A DNA stretch of 43,464 nucleotides, from positions 1-43,464 of the IMG/VR virus record IMGVR_UViG_3300035701_009381; one strand, written 5' to 3'. The stretch's first letter is position 1; each line of letters starts with the position of its first letter. A program made the translations under genes and the position numbers. This document shows positions 23,130-30,324 of the stretch, piece by piece. The DNA comes from a virus. The notes beneath the pieces were generated by a model. The model ran no database searches. It saw only the letters and a list, made by a program, of their open reading frames with translations, and was not told where the DNA came from.

Positions 23130-24565
23130 TGGGTCTCACCTGCCGCCGGCAGGGTCACCGTGGGTCTTGAGTTCGGCTCCGCGACCTGCTGTCTGGCCTG
23201 GCCGTTGCGAATCCGGTCGAGTTCATCCTGCAGATCCTTGCCGTCCAGCCCGTCCAACCTCCGCACGCTGCTCTCCAGGCTTGTGTTGCCTGCGGCCATC
23301 CTCGTCTGCTCAACCTGGGCCTGCTCGAAGTCATCCGCCGGCAACCCGTCCGCCCACTCGATCCTGGGCATGCTCGGCTCGTAACCGCCTTTGCCGTGGG
23401 TCACGTCGAGGACCTGGGCCGCGTACAGGATGCGCTTGAGCCCCTGGTCGAAGTAGAGCTTCTTGCGGTTCACCTTGGCAAGCGTCCTCAGGAGCCGGAA
23501 CTTCAGAGCCCGCCCGCTCTCCGCCACCCCGTTCTTATCCAGGCCGAACGCCGCGGGCGAGACCTCCGACGTCATCATGAGGAGTTCCAGCAGCTTGTCT
23601 ATTTGCCTGAACGCGGCCTCAAGCTGGGCGTCCCATACCAGGTACCTAGGCAGGTCCCCTACCTCGGCCTGGTCGACCTCGACAACCTGCAAATCCTCCT
23701 TCTCGACGTACCAGCGCTTCCGGCTGTCGTCGTACTTCATCACGCCCGGCGGCAGGATCAGCTTCGGGTCCGAGTGCTTGTCGAGGATCCGGGAAACTCT
23801 GCTTACCCGGTTGTTCAGCTCGTCGAACAGGCTCTCCAGGTCCTGGTAGTCGGAGATCCCCCAGAACATGTCGTCGAGGCGCCAGTTGGGGACATGCTCG
23901 ACGAGAAGGCCCGGATACCCGGTGTCCTGGCTCTCAGGCAGCTCCGCATACTCCTCGAGGGTCTTGAGGGGTACCTGCTGCTTGAGGCGGTTGCCGTCCA
24001 GGAGCCACAGTTCGTTGCGTATGATGCCCGGCTCGTGGATCTCCTTCCGGAGGTACTTCTTGCCGCCAGACTCCTTCAGCCAGCCCAGAGTCGCCCCGGT
24101 CGTCTCCTGGACATTGTCGCCGTTGAGGTGGGGGAAGAAGCACGACGCCGGGACGGACTCGACTATCACTCGATCCGATTCCCAGGCCGCGGGCTTCCCG
24201 AACCGCGCCTTCAGCACCGCGTCCCCGCGCCACGAACTGGAGAGGGCCATCTCGTAGGCCCTGGTGTGGAGGTTGTTGTCGGACACTATGGCGTCTACAG
24301 CCAGCTGCTCTGGACTGCCCTCGTCACCGGCCACCACCCTGACCTGCTCGCCGAACAGGAGGTCGGCGCAGACCTTGGAGATGAGCGCGGCGAAGTTCAC
24401 CACGATGTAGATGAGCGTCTTGTCGACCTCGCGCTCGAGCCACTGCTGGACCCGGGCATAGACGTCGTCGTGACGGCCCGTGAAGAGGAGCCGGTACCTG
24501 TCGTAGCTCTCGAGGCGCTTCTGGTGGCCCTCGGGCGGCCAGGTTTCCCATTTCTCTTCCGCCAT
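23126..24565 (-). CDS. Phage portal protein (SPP1 gp6 type)
   Basis: A 479-residue portal protein: YIVVNFAALISKVCADLLFGEQV, WRGDAVLKARFG, GISDYQDLESLFDELNNRVSRVSRILDKHSDPKLILPPGV, and LMMTSEVSPAAFGLDKNGVAESGRALKFRLLRTLAKVNRKK. These are the usual landmarks of the SPP1-type family. The dodecameric ring is the DNA entry and exit channel of the head and docks the terminase. It starts at ATG 24565, 4 bp past the terminase stop, and ends overlapping the MuF gene. Confidence 0.94.
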   Translation of the reverse strand: MAEEKWETWPPEGHQKRLESYDRYRLLFTGRHDDVYARVQQWLEREVDKTLIYIVVNFAALISKVCADLLFGEQVRVVAGDEGSPEQLAVDAIVSDNNLHTRAYEMALSSSWRGDAVLKARFGKPAAWESDRVIVESVPASCFFPHLNGDNVQETTGATLGWLKESGGKKYLRKEIHEPGIIRNELWLLDGNRLKQQVPLKTLEEYAELPESQDTGYPGLLVEHVPNWRLDDMFWGISDYQDLESLFDELNNRVSRVSRILDKHSDPKLILPPGVMKYDDSRKRWYVEKEDLQVVEVDQAEVGDLPRYLVWDAQLEAAFRQIDKLLELLMMTSEVSPAAFGLDKNGVAESGRALKFRLLRTLAKVNRKKLYFDQGLKRILYAAQVLDVTHGKGGYEPSMPRIEWADGLPADDFEQAQVEQTRMAAGNTSLESSVRRLDGLDGKDLQDELDRIRNGQARQQVAEPNSRPTVTLPAAGETQ

Positions 24566-24569
24566 GTTC

Positions 24570-26048
24570 TCACCATCCTGCCGGCTTCTTGCCGAGGGCG
24601 TGGGCCTGCCAGCGCGTGGAGCCGAGTCTCAACAGGGCCTGGGTCATCGAGTCGACCTGGTCGTCGTTGGGCGCCTTGGGGAACGCCGTGCACTCCTCGA
24701 GAAAGTCGTGGATCCACGGGGCGACACTCGGATCCGGCAAGTACACGTTGCCGGCTTCTATGTCCGGGCTCACGGCTTGGGCCCTGACTTCCTTCCCGCC
24801 CTCCGGCTCCACGGCGATCAGGCCGGGTATCTCGTGCTTGAGCGTGTCCATGACGGCAGTGCCGTTGGCCTTGTCTTCCACGAGTTTGGCCCTTGCCCGG
24901 GGCCACTTCGCGCTCAACGTGCGGATGGCGGTCAAGGTGGCGGTGAAACTCATCCGCCCCCGCACCTGGTCCAAGAGGTACTTGTCGGCCTTCTTCCGGC
25001 CCCACACCTGTCCCACGACGTAGTCGTCGTCCTTGTGGTCTTTGAAGGCGCAGTCCCAGGACTGGATGATCTCGTCGAAGGCCTCCGGGGCCTGGCGGTA
25101 GAACTTCCACCACTCGCGTTTGAGGATGTTGCCTTCGGGCGGAGCCGGCCTCTGCTGGTAGAGCGCGGCCCAGACGTAGCTCCCCACGCTCGCTTTGACT
25201 GCCGCGAGGGCCCTCACGTCGTACTGCTCGCCCCACAGGGCTTTGCCTATCTCGCGTCCGAGAGGGTCTCCCTCTTCCGCGATCGCCGGCAGCCTCACGA
25301 TCGTCCACTGGTCCGCCAATGGGTCTTCCGCCGCCTGCTTGAGAAGCCGCCCCGCCAGGTCGTCTTCGTGCCACCTGGTAAGCACCAGGATCACCGCGGC
25401 GCCCGGGAAGAGCCTCGTGCGGAGGACGAACCGGTACCAGTCCCAGATGGCGTCGCGCTGGAGCTTGCTGTTGGCCGCCTCGGCGTCCTTGACCGGGTCG
25501 TCTATGACGGCCAAGTGTGCTCCCTGACCGGTGATCGGGCCCCCGATGCCGGCTGCGACCATGCCTCCCGGAGGCTGCCCGGGCGGGGCGTCCGGGTCCA
25601 GGACGTCCCACCGGTACATCGCCGCGACCTCGGGGTTGACCCTTAAGCCGAAGACCTCGGGCGCGTACTGGTCGAAGTCGTTCCTGGCCCGCATCGAGAA
25701 CCTGGCAGCCAGGTTCGCGGTGTGGGAGGCTATGATGACCCGCCTGTCCGGGTGCTTCCCCAGGTAGTAGGCGGGGAACTTGACGGTGGTGGTCTCCGAT
25801 TTCCCGTGCCTGGGCGGCATCTCGACGATGAGCCGGAGGATCTCGCCTCGCTCGACCTTGGCCAGGTACTCGCCCAGCAGCAGGATGTGCGGGGGCCGCC
25901 GGTACGTCGGGTCGACGTAACTGCCCCACCCGAGCGGGTGGGCCTTAGCTGCCCCTATCCTCCACAGGTCGTCGCTGATCCCGGGCAAAGATGAGGTCGA
26001 GGACCTCGGGGTGTCTGGTGACGATCTCCTGCGTGACTTTGAACTCAT
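24570..26048 (-). CDS. Terminase large subunit (ATPase-nuclease)
   Basis: Up to 492 residues. The ATPase motor has Walker A EMPPRHGKSE (about residues 76-85), Walker B HLAVIDDPVKD and a coupling motif near LVLTRWHEDDLAG. The RNase H-like nuclease has IIQSWDCAFK, AKLVEDKANG and a terminal PNDDQVDSMTQALLRL. It packages DNA into proheads and cuts it. The start is uncertain: ATG 26048 overlaps the small-subunit gene by 104 bp, and conserved sequence begins only near ISDDLWRIGAAK, so a TTG just upstream of that is an alternative. Homologues of this type are often P22/SPP1-like. Confidence 0.93.
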   Translation of the reverse strand: MSSKSRRRSSPDTPRSSTSSLPGISDDLWRIGAAKAHPLGWGSYVDPTYRRPPHILLLGEYLAKVERGEILRLIVEMPPRHGKSETTTVKFPAYYLGKHPDRRVIIASHTANLAARFSMRARNDFDQYAPEVFGLRVNPEVAAMYRWDVLDPDAPPGQPPGGMVAAGIGGPITGQGAHLAVIDDPVKDAEAANSKLQRDAIWDWYRFVLRTRLFPGAAVILVLTRWHEDDLAGRLLKQAAEDPLADQWTIVRLPAIAEEGDPLGREIGKALWGEQYDVRALAAVKASVGSYVWAALYQQRPAPPEGNILKREWWKFYRQAPEAFDEIIQSWDCAFKDHKDDDYVVGQVWGRKKADKYLLDQVRGRMSFTATLTAIRTLSAKWPRARAKLVEDKANGTAVMDTLKHEIPGLIAVEPEGGKEVRAQAVSPDIEAGNVYLPDPSVAPWIHDFLEECTAFPKAPNDDQVDSMTQALLRLGSTRWQAHALGKKPAGW

Positions 26049-26517
26049 GGGTCTCCGTCACCTGCCCCTCCAGCCGGTTGATGCCGGTGGGCTTACCGGT
26101 GGCCAGGGCTATCTTGTCGTATACGGTGCCGATGTAGATGGCGAGGTCCTTGAGGCTGATCTTGCTGAGGGAGGCCATGGTCCGCAGTATGTCTGCCTTC
26201 TCCTCAGGGTCGATGTCCGCGGAGGCGACAGCCTTGAAGGCCTTCGAGAGCTCCTCCCCGTTCTCCAAGACAAACCCCATCATCGTATCGCCTACCCGAA
26301 TGCCCTTGAGAACGGTGTCCCAGGCGGCGTCGATGAACCGCTGCTTGGCGTCAAGTCTGGCCTTGGCGACTTCCTCTGTGGGCTTCTCCGCCAGCCACCC
26401 TCGGATCGTCGAGATGGGAACACCGGTCTGCCGCGATGTCTCCGACAGGTTACCTGTGGTTGCGTAGATGGCCAGGGCTTTCTCTTTGTCGAGGTCTGTC
26501 CAGCGCTTTCTGGCCAC
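25945..26517 (-). CDS. Terminase small subunit
   Basis: A 190-residue protein with an N-terminal helix-turn-helix (EKALAIYATTGNLSETSRQTGVPISTIRGWLAE) followed by a helical oligomerisation region and a C-terminal tail that would contact the large subunit (EFKVTQEIVTRHPEVLDL). It should recognise the packaging site and load the motor. GTG 26517 is chosen because GGTGA lies about 5 nt upstream; GTG 26526 is also possible. It overlaps both the upstream gene and the large-subunit gene. Confidence 0.82.
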   Translation of the reverse strand: MARKRWTDLDKEKALAIYATTGNLSETSRQTGVPISTIRGWLAEKPTEEVAKARLDAKQRFIDAAWDTVLKGIRVGDTMMGFVLENGEELSKAFKAVASADIDPEEKADILRTMASLSKISLKDLAIYIGTVYDKIALATGKPTGINRLEGQVTETHEFKVTQEIVTRHPEVLDLIFARDQRRPVEDRGS

Positions 26518-26872
26518 TGATCTCACCGAGCTTTCTCATGCAGAGTCCGGCTGCCAGAGTTGCGCCGGCGGGTTGGCGAGTCGGAGTCTTGCCGCCCCAC
26601 CTGTCGGGGAACCTGTGCTGAAGGAGCCACGCTCCCGCCCGCCAGTCCTTCTCGGCTGCCTTGCTTATGAGGGCGATGTTGCGCACCTCGGCCTCAGTCA
26701 CGGCGCGGCTCAGCGCCCTGGCGAATGGCACGAATCTCCCCATCGTCCGGGGCCCACCGAGAAGAAGCCACAGCCCGAAGATGCTGGGACTCTGTCCGTC
26801 ATAGGCTAGGGCGGTCTCAAGGTGTGCGCCTGCCCGGAGGGCCGAAAGAAGCTGGAAGATCTGTTTGTCCAT
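26450..26872 (-). CDS. DNA-binding-like small protein, possible second terminase small subunit-like gene
   Basis: A 140-residue protein. The part AEVRNIALISKAAEKDWRAGAWLLQHRFPDRWG is common in small phage DNA-binding and terminase-like proteins. The last 45 residues run in a different frame across the next gene's start and look poorly conserved by eye. ATG 26872 has only a weak ribosome binding site. It immediately precedes the terminase small-subunit gene, so it may be an accessory packaging protein. Confidence 0.62.
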   Translation of the reverse strand: MDKQIFQLLSALRAGAHLETALAYDGQSPSIFGLWLLLGGPRTMGRFVPFARALSRAVTEAEVRNIALISKAAEKDWRAGAWLLQHRFPDRWGGKTPTRQPAGATLAAGLCMRKLGEISGQKALDRPRQRESPGHLRNHR

Positions 26873-26891
26873 CGCGTATCTGCGTCCCTTG

Positions 26892-28136
26892 CTAGAGTCT
26901 TGTTGCGTGTTCTCCTGTGAGGTTCTCCCAACGTGTCATGGCGACATCGCAGTAGACAGGGTCGATGTCCATGCCGCGGCAGACCCTCTGCAGCTGCTCG
27001 GCTGCAACGAGAGTGGTGCCGGATCCCAGAAAGAAGTCGGCCACGATTCCGCCGACCGGTGAGCTGTTTCTGAGGTGGGCTGCGACAAGCTCCACCGGCT
27101 TCATCGTAGGATGGTCTCTTGACGCTTTCGGCCTTGGCACCTCGAACACACTGGACTGAGCATCATCCCCGTACCAGCCGGCCGTACCCCGTCCTCTGCG
27201 TCCGGGCCCGGGCTTGTAGCCGAAGAGAATGGGCTCGTGCCGGTAGTGGTAGTCCGAGTGGCCAAGCACGAACGAATCCTTGACCCAGACGAGGGTCTGG
27301 TGAAGCCTCCAACCTTGCCCGGTGAAGCATCTAAGAAACGCGTCCGATAGCGGTCCGGCCGGATGGGCTACGTAGATGGCGGCGCCCTCCTCGAGGACCG
27401 GATCGCATGCGGCAAAGGCATCCCGGATCAGTGCCTGGACGGATTCCGGTTCGTCGTTCTCGAGAGTGAGGCGCTCGCCGGTCTTGCCCTCGTAGTTCAC
27501 GCCGTACGGGGGATCCGTCCACATGCAGCACGCTTTCCGCACGTCCATGAGCCGGGCAACTGCCGCGAGGTCCCGAGCGTCGCCACAGGCTAGACGGTGC
27601 CGGCCCAGACTCCACACCTCGCCCGGGCGGGTCCTCACACCTCGCCCTTCTACCTCCTCCACGGCTGCATCGACATCGAACTCGTCGTCGGATGCGTCGA
27701 CATCCTGTGTCCGAGTAAGAAGAGCCTTCACGAACTCCTCGTCGTAGCCGGTCAGGGTGAGGTCGATGTCCCGGGTGGACAGCTCCTCGAGCAGGGCGGC
27801 TAGGCTGTTCTCGTCCATGTCCGCCAGCTCGGCAAGCCGGTTGTCGGCCACCAGGTCCGCGAGTTCCTCCTCGTCGCTTGCGTAGTCCTGGTAGTCGACG
27901 GGGACCTCCGCGAGCCCGGCCTCCTTGGCGGCCAGGAGCCTGCAGTGACCGCGGACCACCAGGCCGCTGCGGCTGGATACGGTTATGGGCGCCCGCCATC
28001 CCTGGGCCTTGATGATCCTGGCCAGGAGACTGACCTGCTCGGGTGGGTGCCGGTTAGGGTTGCGCGGATTCGGCTTGAGACTATCCACGGGCACGAGTCC
28101 GTCGTGGGCGCAGTGAACGAAGATGTTCGATGCCAT
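26892..28136 (-). CDS. ParB-N domain / DNA methyltransferase fusion
   Basis: A 414-residue protein with two domains. Residues about 12-110 are a ParB-like nuclease domain (PVDSLKPNPRNPNRHPPEQVSLLARIIKAQGWRAPITV, VVRGHCRLLAAKEAGLAEVPV). Residues about 165-410 are a beta-class DNA methyltransferase with motif IV WTDPPYGVNY before motif I VADFFLGSGTTLVAAEQL; HPTMKPVELV lies between. This fusion is frequent in Firmicute and proteobacterial phages next to terminase. It is thought to methylate phage DNA, giving protection from host restriction or marking DNA before packaging. ATG 28136 has GGAGGACACCC upstream. Confidence 0.93.
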   Translation of the reverse strand: MASNIFVHCAHDGLVPVDSLKPNPRNPNRHPPEQVSLLARIIKAQGWRAPITVSSRSGLVVRGHCRLLAAKEAGLAEVPVDYQDYASDEEELADLVADNRLAELADMDENSLAALLEELSTRDIDLTLTGYDEEFVKALLTRTQDVDASDDEFDVDAAVEEVEGRGVRTRPGEVWSLGRHRLACGDARDLAAVARLMDVRKACCMWTDPPYGVNYEGKTGERLTLENDEPESVQALIRDAFAACDPVLEEGAAIYVAHPAGPLSDAFLRCFTGQGWRLHQTLVWVKDSFVLGHSDYHYRHEPILFGYKPGPGRRGRGTAGWYGDDAQSSVFEVPRPKASRDHPTMKPVELVAAHLRNSSPVGGIVADFFLGSGTTLVAAEQLQRVCRGMDIDPVYCDVAMTRWENLTGEHATRL

Positions 28137-28160
28137 GGGTGTCCTCCCGAAGTGTGTCTG

Positions 28161-28508
28161 TCAGGTTCGGTCTCCTGAAGAAGCCAGTTCTCTCTCAACG
28201 CGAAGGCCATTCTGCTCCAGAACCATGACCAGGCCCTTGGCCAGGCAGTCAACCTCACGCTCGCTTAGACCGAGCATGAACAGGTCGTCGATGCCATGAA
28301 TGATCTCGTGGAGGAGAGCGACAGTTGCGCGCCTGTGGTTGAACCTGCTTGATATCTGGATGATATCCTCCCCAAACGTGACGTGTCCGTACAGCTCCTT
28401 TCCCGAGTCGTCAAGCCTCTCGACTCGACTGATCTTGTAAGAGAACGGGCCAATGCGCAACTCATCAGGGACACGTATACTGGGCGTCGCATCGTCGCAC
28501 CTAAACAC
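28161..28508 (-). CDS. Small zinc metallopeptidase-like protein (HExxH)
   Basis: A 115-residue protein with a zincin motif: VALLHEIIHGIDDLF (HExxH), followed 10-15 residues later by a Glu in SEREVDCLAKG that could be the third ligand. The N-terminal part (RVPDELRIGPFSYKISRVERLDDSG) resembles small phage zincins of the ImmA/IrrE or SprT-like type. GTG 28508 is preferred because AAGGAGGA lies upstream within a sensible distance. It is divergent from the plus-strand gene at 28568, with only 59 bp between starts. Substrate unknown; repressor cleavage is one possibility for ImmA-like proteins. Confidence 0.75.
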   Translation of the reverse strand: MFRCDDATPSIRVPDELRIGPFSYKISRVERLDDSGKELYGHVTFGEDIIQISSRFNHRRATVALLHEIIHGIDDLFMLGLSEREVDCLAKGLVMVLEQNGLRVERELASSGDRT

Positions 28509-28532
28509 TTGTTTGCTATCCTCCTTGGGAGC

Positions 28533-28541
28533 TGAGATAAT
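28533..28541 (+). promoter_or_regulatory. Extended -10 promoter of the DUF2188 gene
   Basis: The sequence TGAGATAAT matches an extended -10 (TGN plus GATAAT). A weak -35-like TTTGCT lies 18 bp upstream. Transcription would start about 9 bp before the AAAGGAGGTGA ribosome binding site, giving a very short leader. Confidence 0.55.
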
Positions 28542-28567
28542 GCGAAGTGAAAGGAGGTGAACCCAAG

Positions 28568-28801
28568 ATGCCAGGAAAGACCATACACGTGGTGCCCCAT
28601 GGGGAAGACTGGGCGGTAGTGAGCGAGAAGAGCTCGAGACCGTCAAGAGTCATTCCTACGAAACAGGAGGCCCTAAACATTGGCCGCCAGCAGGCTCAGA
28701 ACAACAAGGGCGAGCTCGTCATCCACGGGAAGGACGGGGTCATCCAGAACAAGAACAGTTTCGGCAACGACCCCTGTCCGCCGAAAGACAAGGTCCACTA
28801 G
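28568..28801 (+). CDS. DUF2188 family small protein (plus-strand cargo gene)
   Basis: A 77-residue protein: KTIHVVPHGEDWAVVSEKSSRPSRVIPTKQEALNIGRQQAQNNKGELVIHGKDGVIQ. This is the DUF2188 pattern (a W-V strand, a K-x-x-A helix, then an E-x-x-I/V-H-G-x-D-G turn). Its function is unknown. It has a full expression unit: a promoter-like extended -10, a strong AAAGGAGGTGA site before ATG 28568 and a terminator at 28843. It runs against the phage operons, so I regard it as an independently expressed cargo gene. Confidence 0.85.
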   Translation: MPGKTIHVVPHGEDWAVVSEKSSRPSRVIPTKQEALNIGRQQAQNNKGELVIHGKDGVIQNKNSFGNDPCPPKDKVH

Positions 28802-28842
28802 TTTCTCCTCATGCCGGCAGCATGAGGGAGGCGCAGCACAAG

Positions 28843-28879
28843 ACTGAGGGCGCTCCGCGCAGGAGTGCCCTCAGTTTCT
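28843..28879. terminator. Bidirectional Rho-independent terminator
   Basis: A 14-bp stem, ACTGAGGGCGCTCC / GGAGTGCCCTCAGT (one G-U), closes a 5-nt loop. TTTCT follows on the plus strand and TCTTGT on the minus strand. It lies between the plus-strand DUF2188 gene and the 3' end of the minus-strand RinA-like gene and serves both. Confidence 0.88.
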
Positions 28880-28904
28880 GATAGTACGACCCGCCTTGAT
28901 TCTA

Positions 28905-29342
28905 CTACCTTCGCCTCACGAGATCCTCGAATCTCGCCCCATTTTCACCCCAAAAACGCCTCAATATCGCCCCAGGAACGAGTGTCAAATAGCCTGCTAC
29001 TGCCGCACGAATACACCCCAACTTTCGATCAAGGGTACTCTTCGAGAGGAAGTACCGTTTTTCGATCTCCCGGTTCCTCATCCGGCGCCGGTATTTGGCC
29101 GTGGCGATCTGCTTCAAATCGCCGGTGAGGGACTGCCAGGCGTGGTCGACGGCGTCCAGGACGATGGTCAGCTCAGCCCTCTGGATGGCCAGCACCTCAA
29201 CGGGATTACCGTGCCTTCTCGCTCGAGACGGGATCCTGACAAGGCCGCCGCCTGTGGAGCCGAGGAGGTCGACCTCTTTGCGGAGGTAGGTGCAGTTGAA
29301 CAGCAGGTAGTCTATGGCTTGGATCGGCAGCTGATAGACCAT
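28905..29342 (-). CDS. RinA/ArpU-like late transcriptional regulator
   Basis: A 145-residue protein whose C-terminal half is sigma-70 region-4-like: ELTIVLDAVDHAWQSLTGDLKQIATAKY, then REIEKRYFLSKSTLDRKLGCIRAAVAGYL. Proteins of this family are placed just before terminase genes in Firmicute phages and activate late transcription. ATG 29342 is chosen for GGGAGGTGAGGG. It is the last gene of the early operon, ahead of a terminator and the late operon, which is the expected position. Confidence 0.8.
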   Translation of the reverse strand: MVYQLPIQAIDYLLFNCTYLRKEVDLLGSTGGGLVRIPSRARRHGNPVEVLAIQRAELTIVLDAVDHAWQSLTGDLKQIATAKYRRRMRNREIEKRYFLSKSTLDRKLGCIRAAVAGYLTLVPGAILRRFWGENGARFEDLVRRR

Positions 29343-29439
29343 TCCCTCACCTCCCGAAATGGAAAGCCGGTCAGGGTGCATGCCCCAACCGGCTTGGCTT
29401 GCTTGCCTAGCCACATTTTCTACCTGCTGGGTTTGAAAT

Positions 29440-29844
29440 CTACGGCGACTTTCGTCCTCTCAAGATTCCATCGAGAGCATTGACCGCATACGCCTTGACC
29501 ATGTCCCAGGCAAGAACCCCGGCCTTATCGGCGATCTTCTTGAGTCTCGACTGACGGTCCTCCGACTCATCGATCCCCAGTTTCCGCTGGACATAGCCCT
29601 TGCCCTTGTCCGTCAGAAAGGCTTCGCCGAGAAGAACGCCGGCAGGATAGTCGCTGTTCCCATCATTGATGGGAACCATTCCGTCGATGTAACCTTCCAC
29701 ACTCAGTTTCCAGACCGCAACTCGGAAGACCAGGTTCTCCATACCCAATAGCCTCGCGGTCACATGCTCAGCCATGTCAGGCACGTCCTTGTTGAACTCG
29801 ACGTACATGGCTGTCAAGACCTGCTCCATCGGTTCGGATATCAC
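29440..29844 (-). CDS. YjcQ-like phage protein
   Basis: A 134-residue protein: VEFNKDVPDMAEHVTARLLGMENLVFRVAVWKLSVEGYIDG, LGEAFLTDKGKGYVQRKLGI. This matches the YjcQ family, whose fold is a winged helix, although DNA binding is not proven. The C-terminal helix ends AVNALDGILRGRKSP. It starts at GTG 29844, directly after the upstream stop, with GGTGGGG nearby. Found near late regulators in several Bacillus and Clostridium prophages. Confidence 0.78.
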   Translation of the reverse strand: MISEPMEQVLTAMYVEFNKDVPDMAEHVTARLLGMENLVFRVAVWKLSVEGYIDGMVPINDGNSDYPAGVLLGEAFLTDKGKGYVQRKLGIDESEDRQSRLKKIADKAGVLAWDMVKAYAVNALDGILRGRKSP

Positions 29845-29845
29845 A

Positions 29846-30031
29846 CTACCCCACCCTCTCCCTCTTTACAGAGTCGACCCAAACCGGCTTGCCCGCCTGC
29901 ATCTTGATGGTTATCTCGCCGTACTCGACTGCGTCAAGGGCCTTGGCTACGGAGAGGAGCGTTGGTGCGATTTCCGGCTTCTGCGACAGTATTCTGGCGA
30001 GTTCTGCCAGTTCCCTCTTCGGGTCGATCAC
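29846..30031 (-). CDS. DUF2292 family small protein
   Basis: A 61-residue protein, IDPKRELAELARILSQKPEIAPTLLSVAKALDAVEYGEITIKMQAGKPVWVDSVKRERV. The end (YGEI-x-I-x-x-Q-x-G-x-P-V) is the DUF2292 pattern seen in YezD-like Firmicute proteins; function unknown. GTG 30031 is chosen because it forms a GTGA overlap with the upstream stop and has GGGAGG 9 nt upstream; ATG 30040 is too close to that site. Confidence 0.75.
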   Translation of the reverse strand: MIDPKRELAELARILSQKPEIAPTLLSVAKALDAVEYGEITIKMQAGKPVWVDSVKRERVG

Positions 30032-30324
30032 CGGGAACATGCCTCCCTGGTCACGGCTGTGAGCGCGACCTGCCTGGCTCTGCGCCTGGCATAAAGCATG
30101 TCACGGACGATCAGGTCCCGCCTCACCGCGTCAAGCAGCCCCCTCTTGGCGCCCTCCCGGATCTTCTCGGCCACGTCCTCGGGATCGCGGTGCAGTTCTT
30201 CGGCTATCGCGCGCCAGGTCCGCCGTTCCTCGTCGAGCATGATGACGATCAGCATCCAAGTCAGGTCGGTAAACGGTCTCCGCGGGTCGACGACAGCAAC
30301 TCGGGTTGTGCCCTTCCAGGTCAT
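30028..30324 (-). CDS. Small helix-turn-helix-like protein
   Basis: A 98-residue protein, basic and helical. TWRAIAEELHRDPEDVAEKIREGAKRGLL looks like a helix-turn-helix of the homeodomain-like type, and the end RRRARQVALTAVTREAC is very basic. It overlaps the ParB stop by 4 bp (ATGA) and so is likely translated together with ParB. A DNA-binding or regulatory role is inferred. Confidence 0.72.
   Translation of the reverse strand: MTWKGTTRVAVVDPRRPFTDLTWMLIVIMLDEERRTWRAIAEELHRDPEDVAEKIREGAKRGLLDAVRRDLIVRDMLYARRRARQVALTAVTREACSR

Noticed and set aside
23396-25646. Long plus-strand open frames across portal and terminase
   Set aside because: Antisense shadows of portal and terminase with no recognisable motifs.
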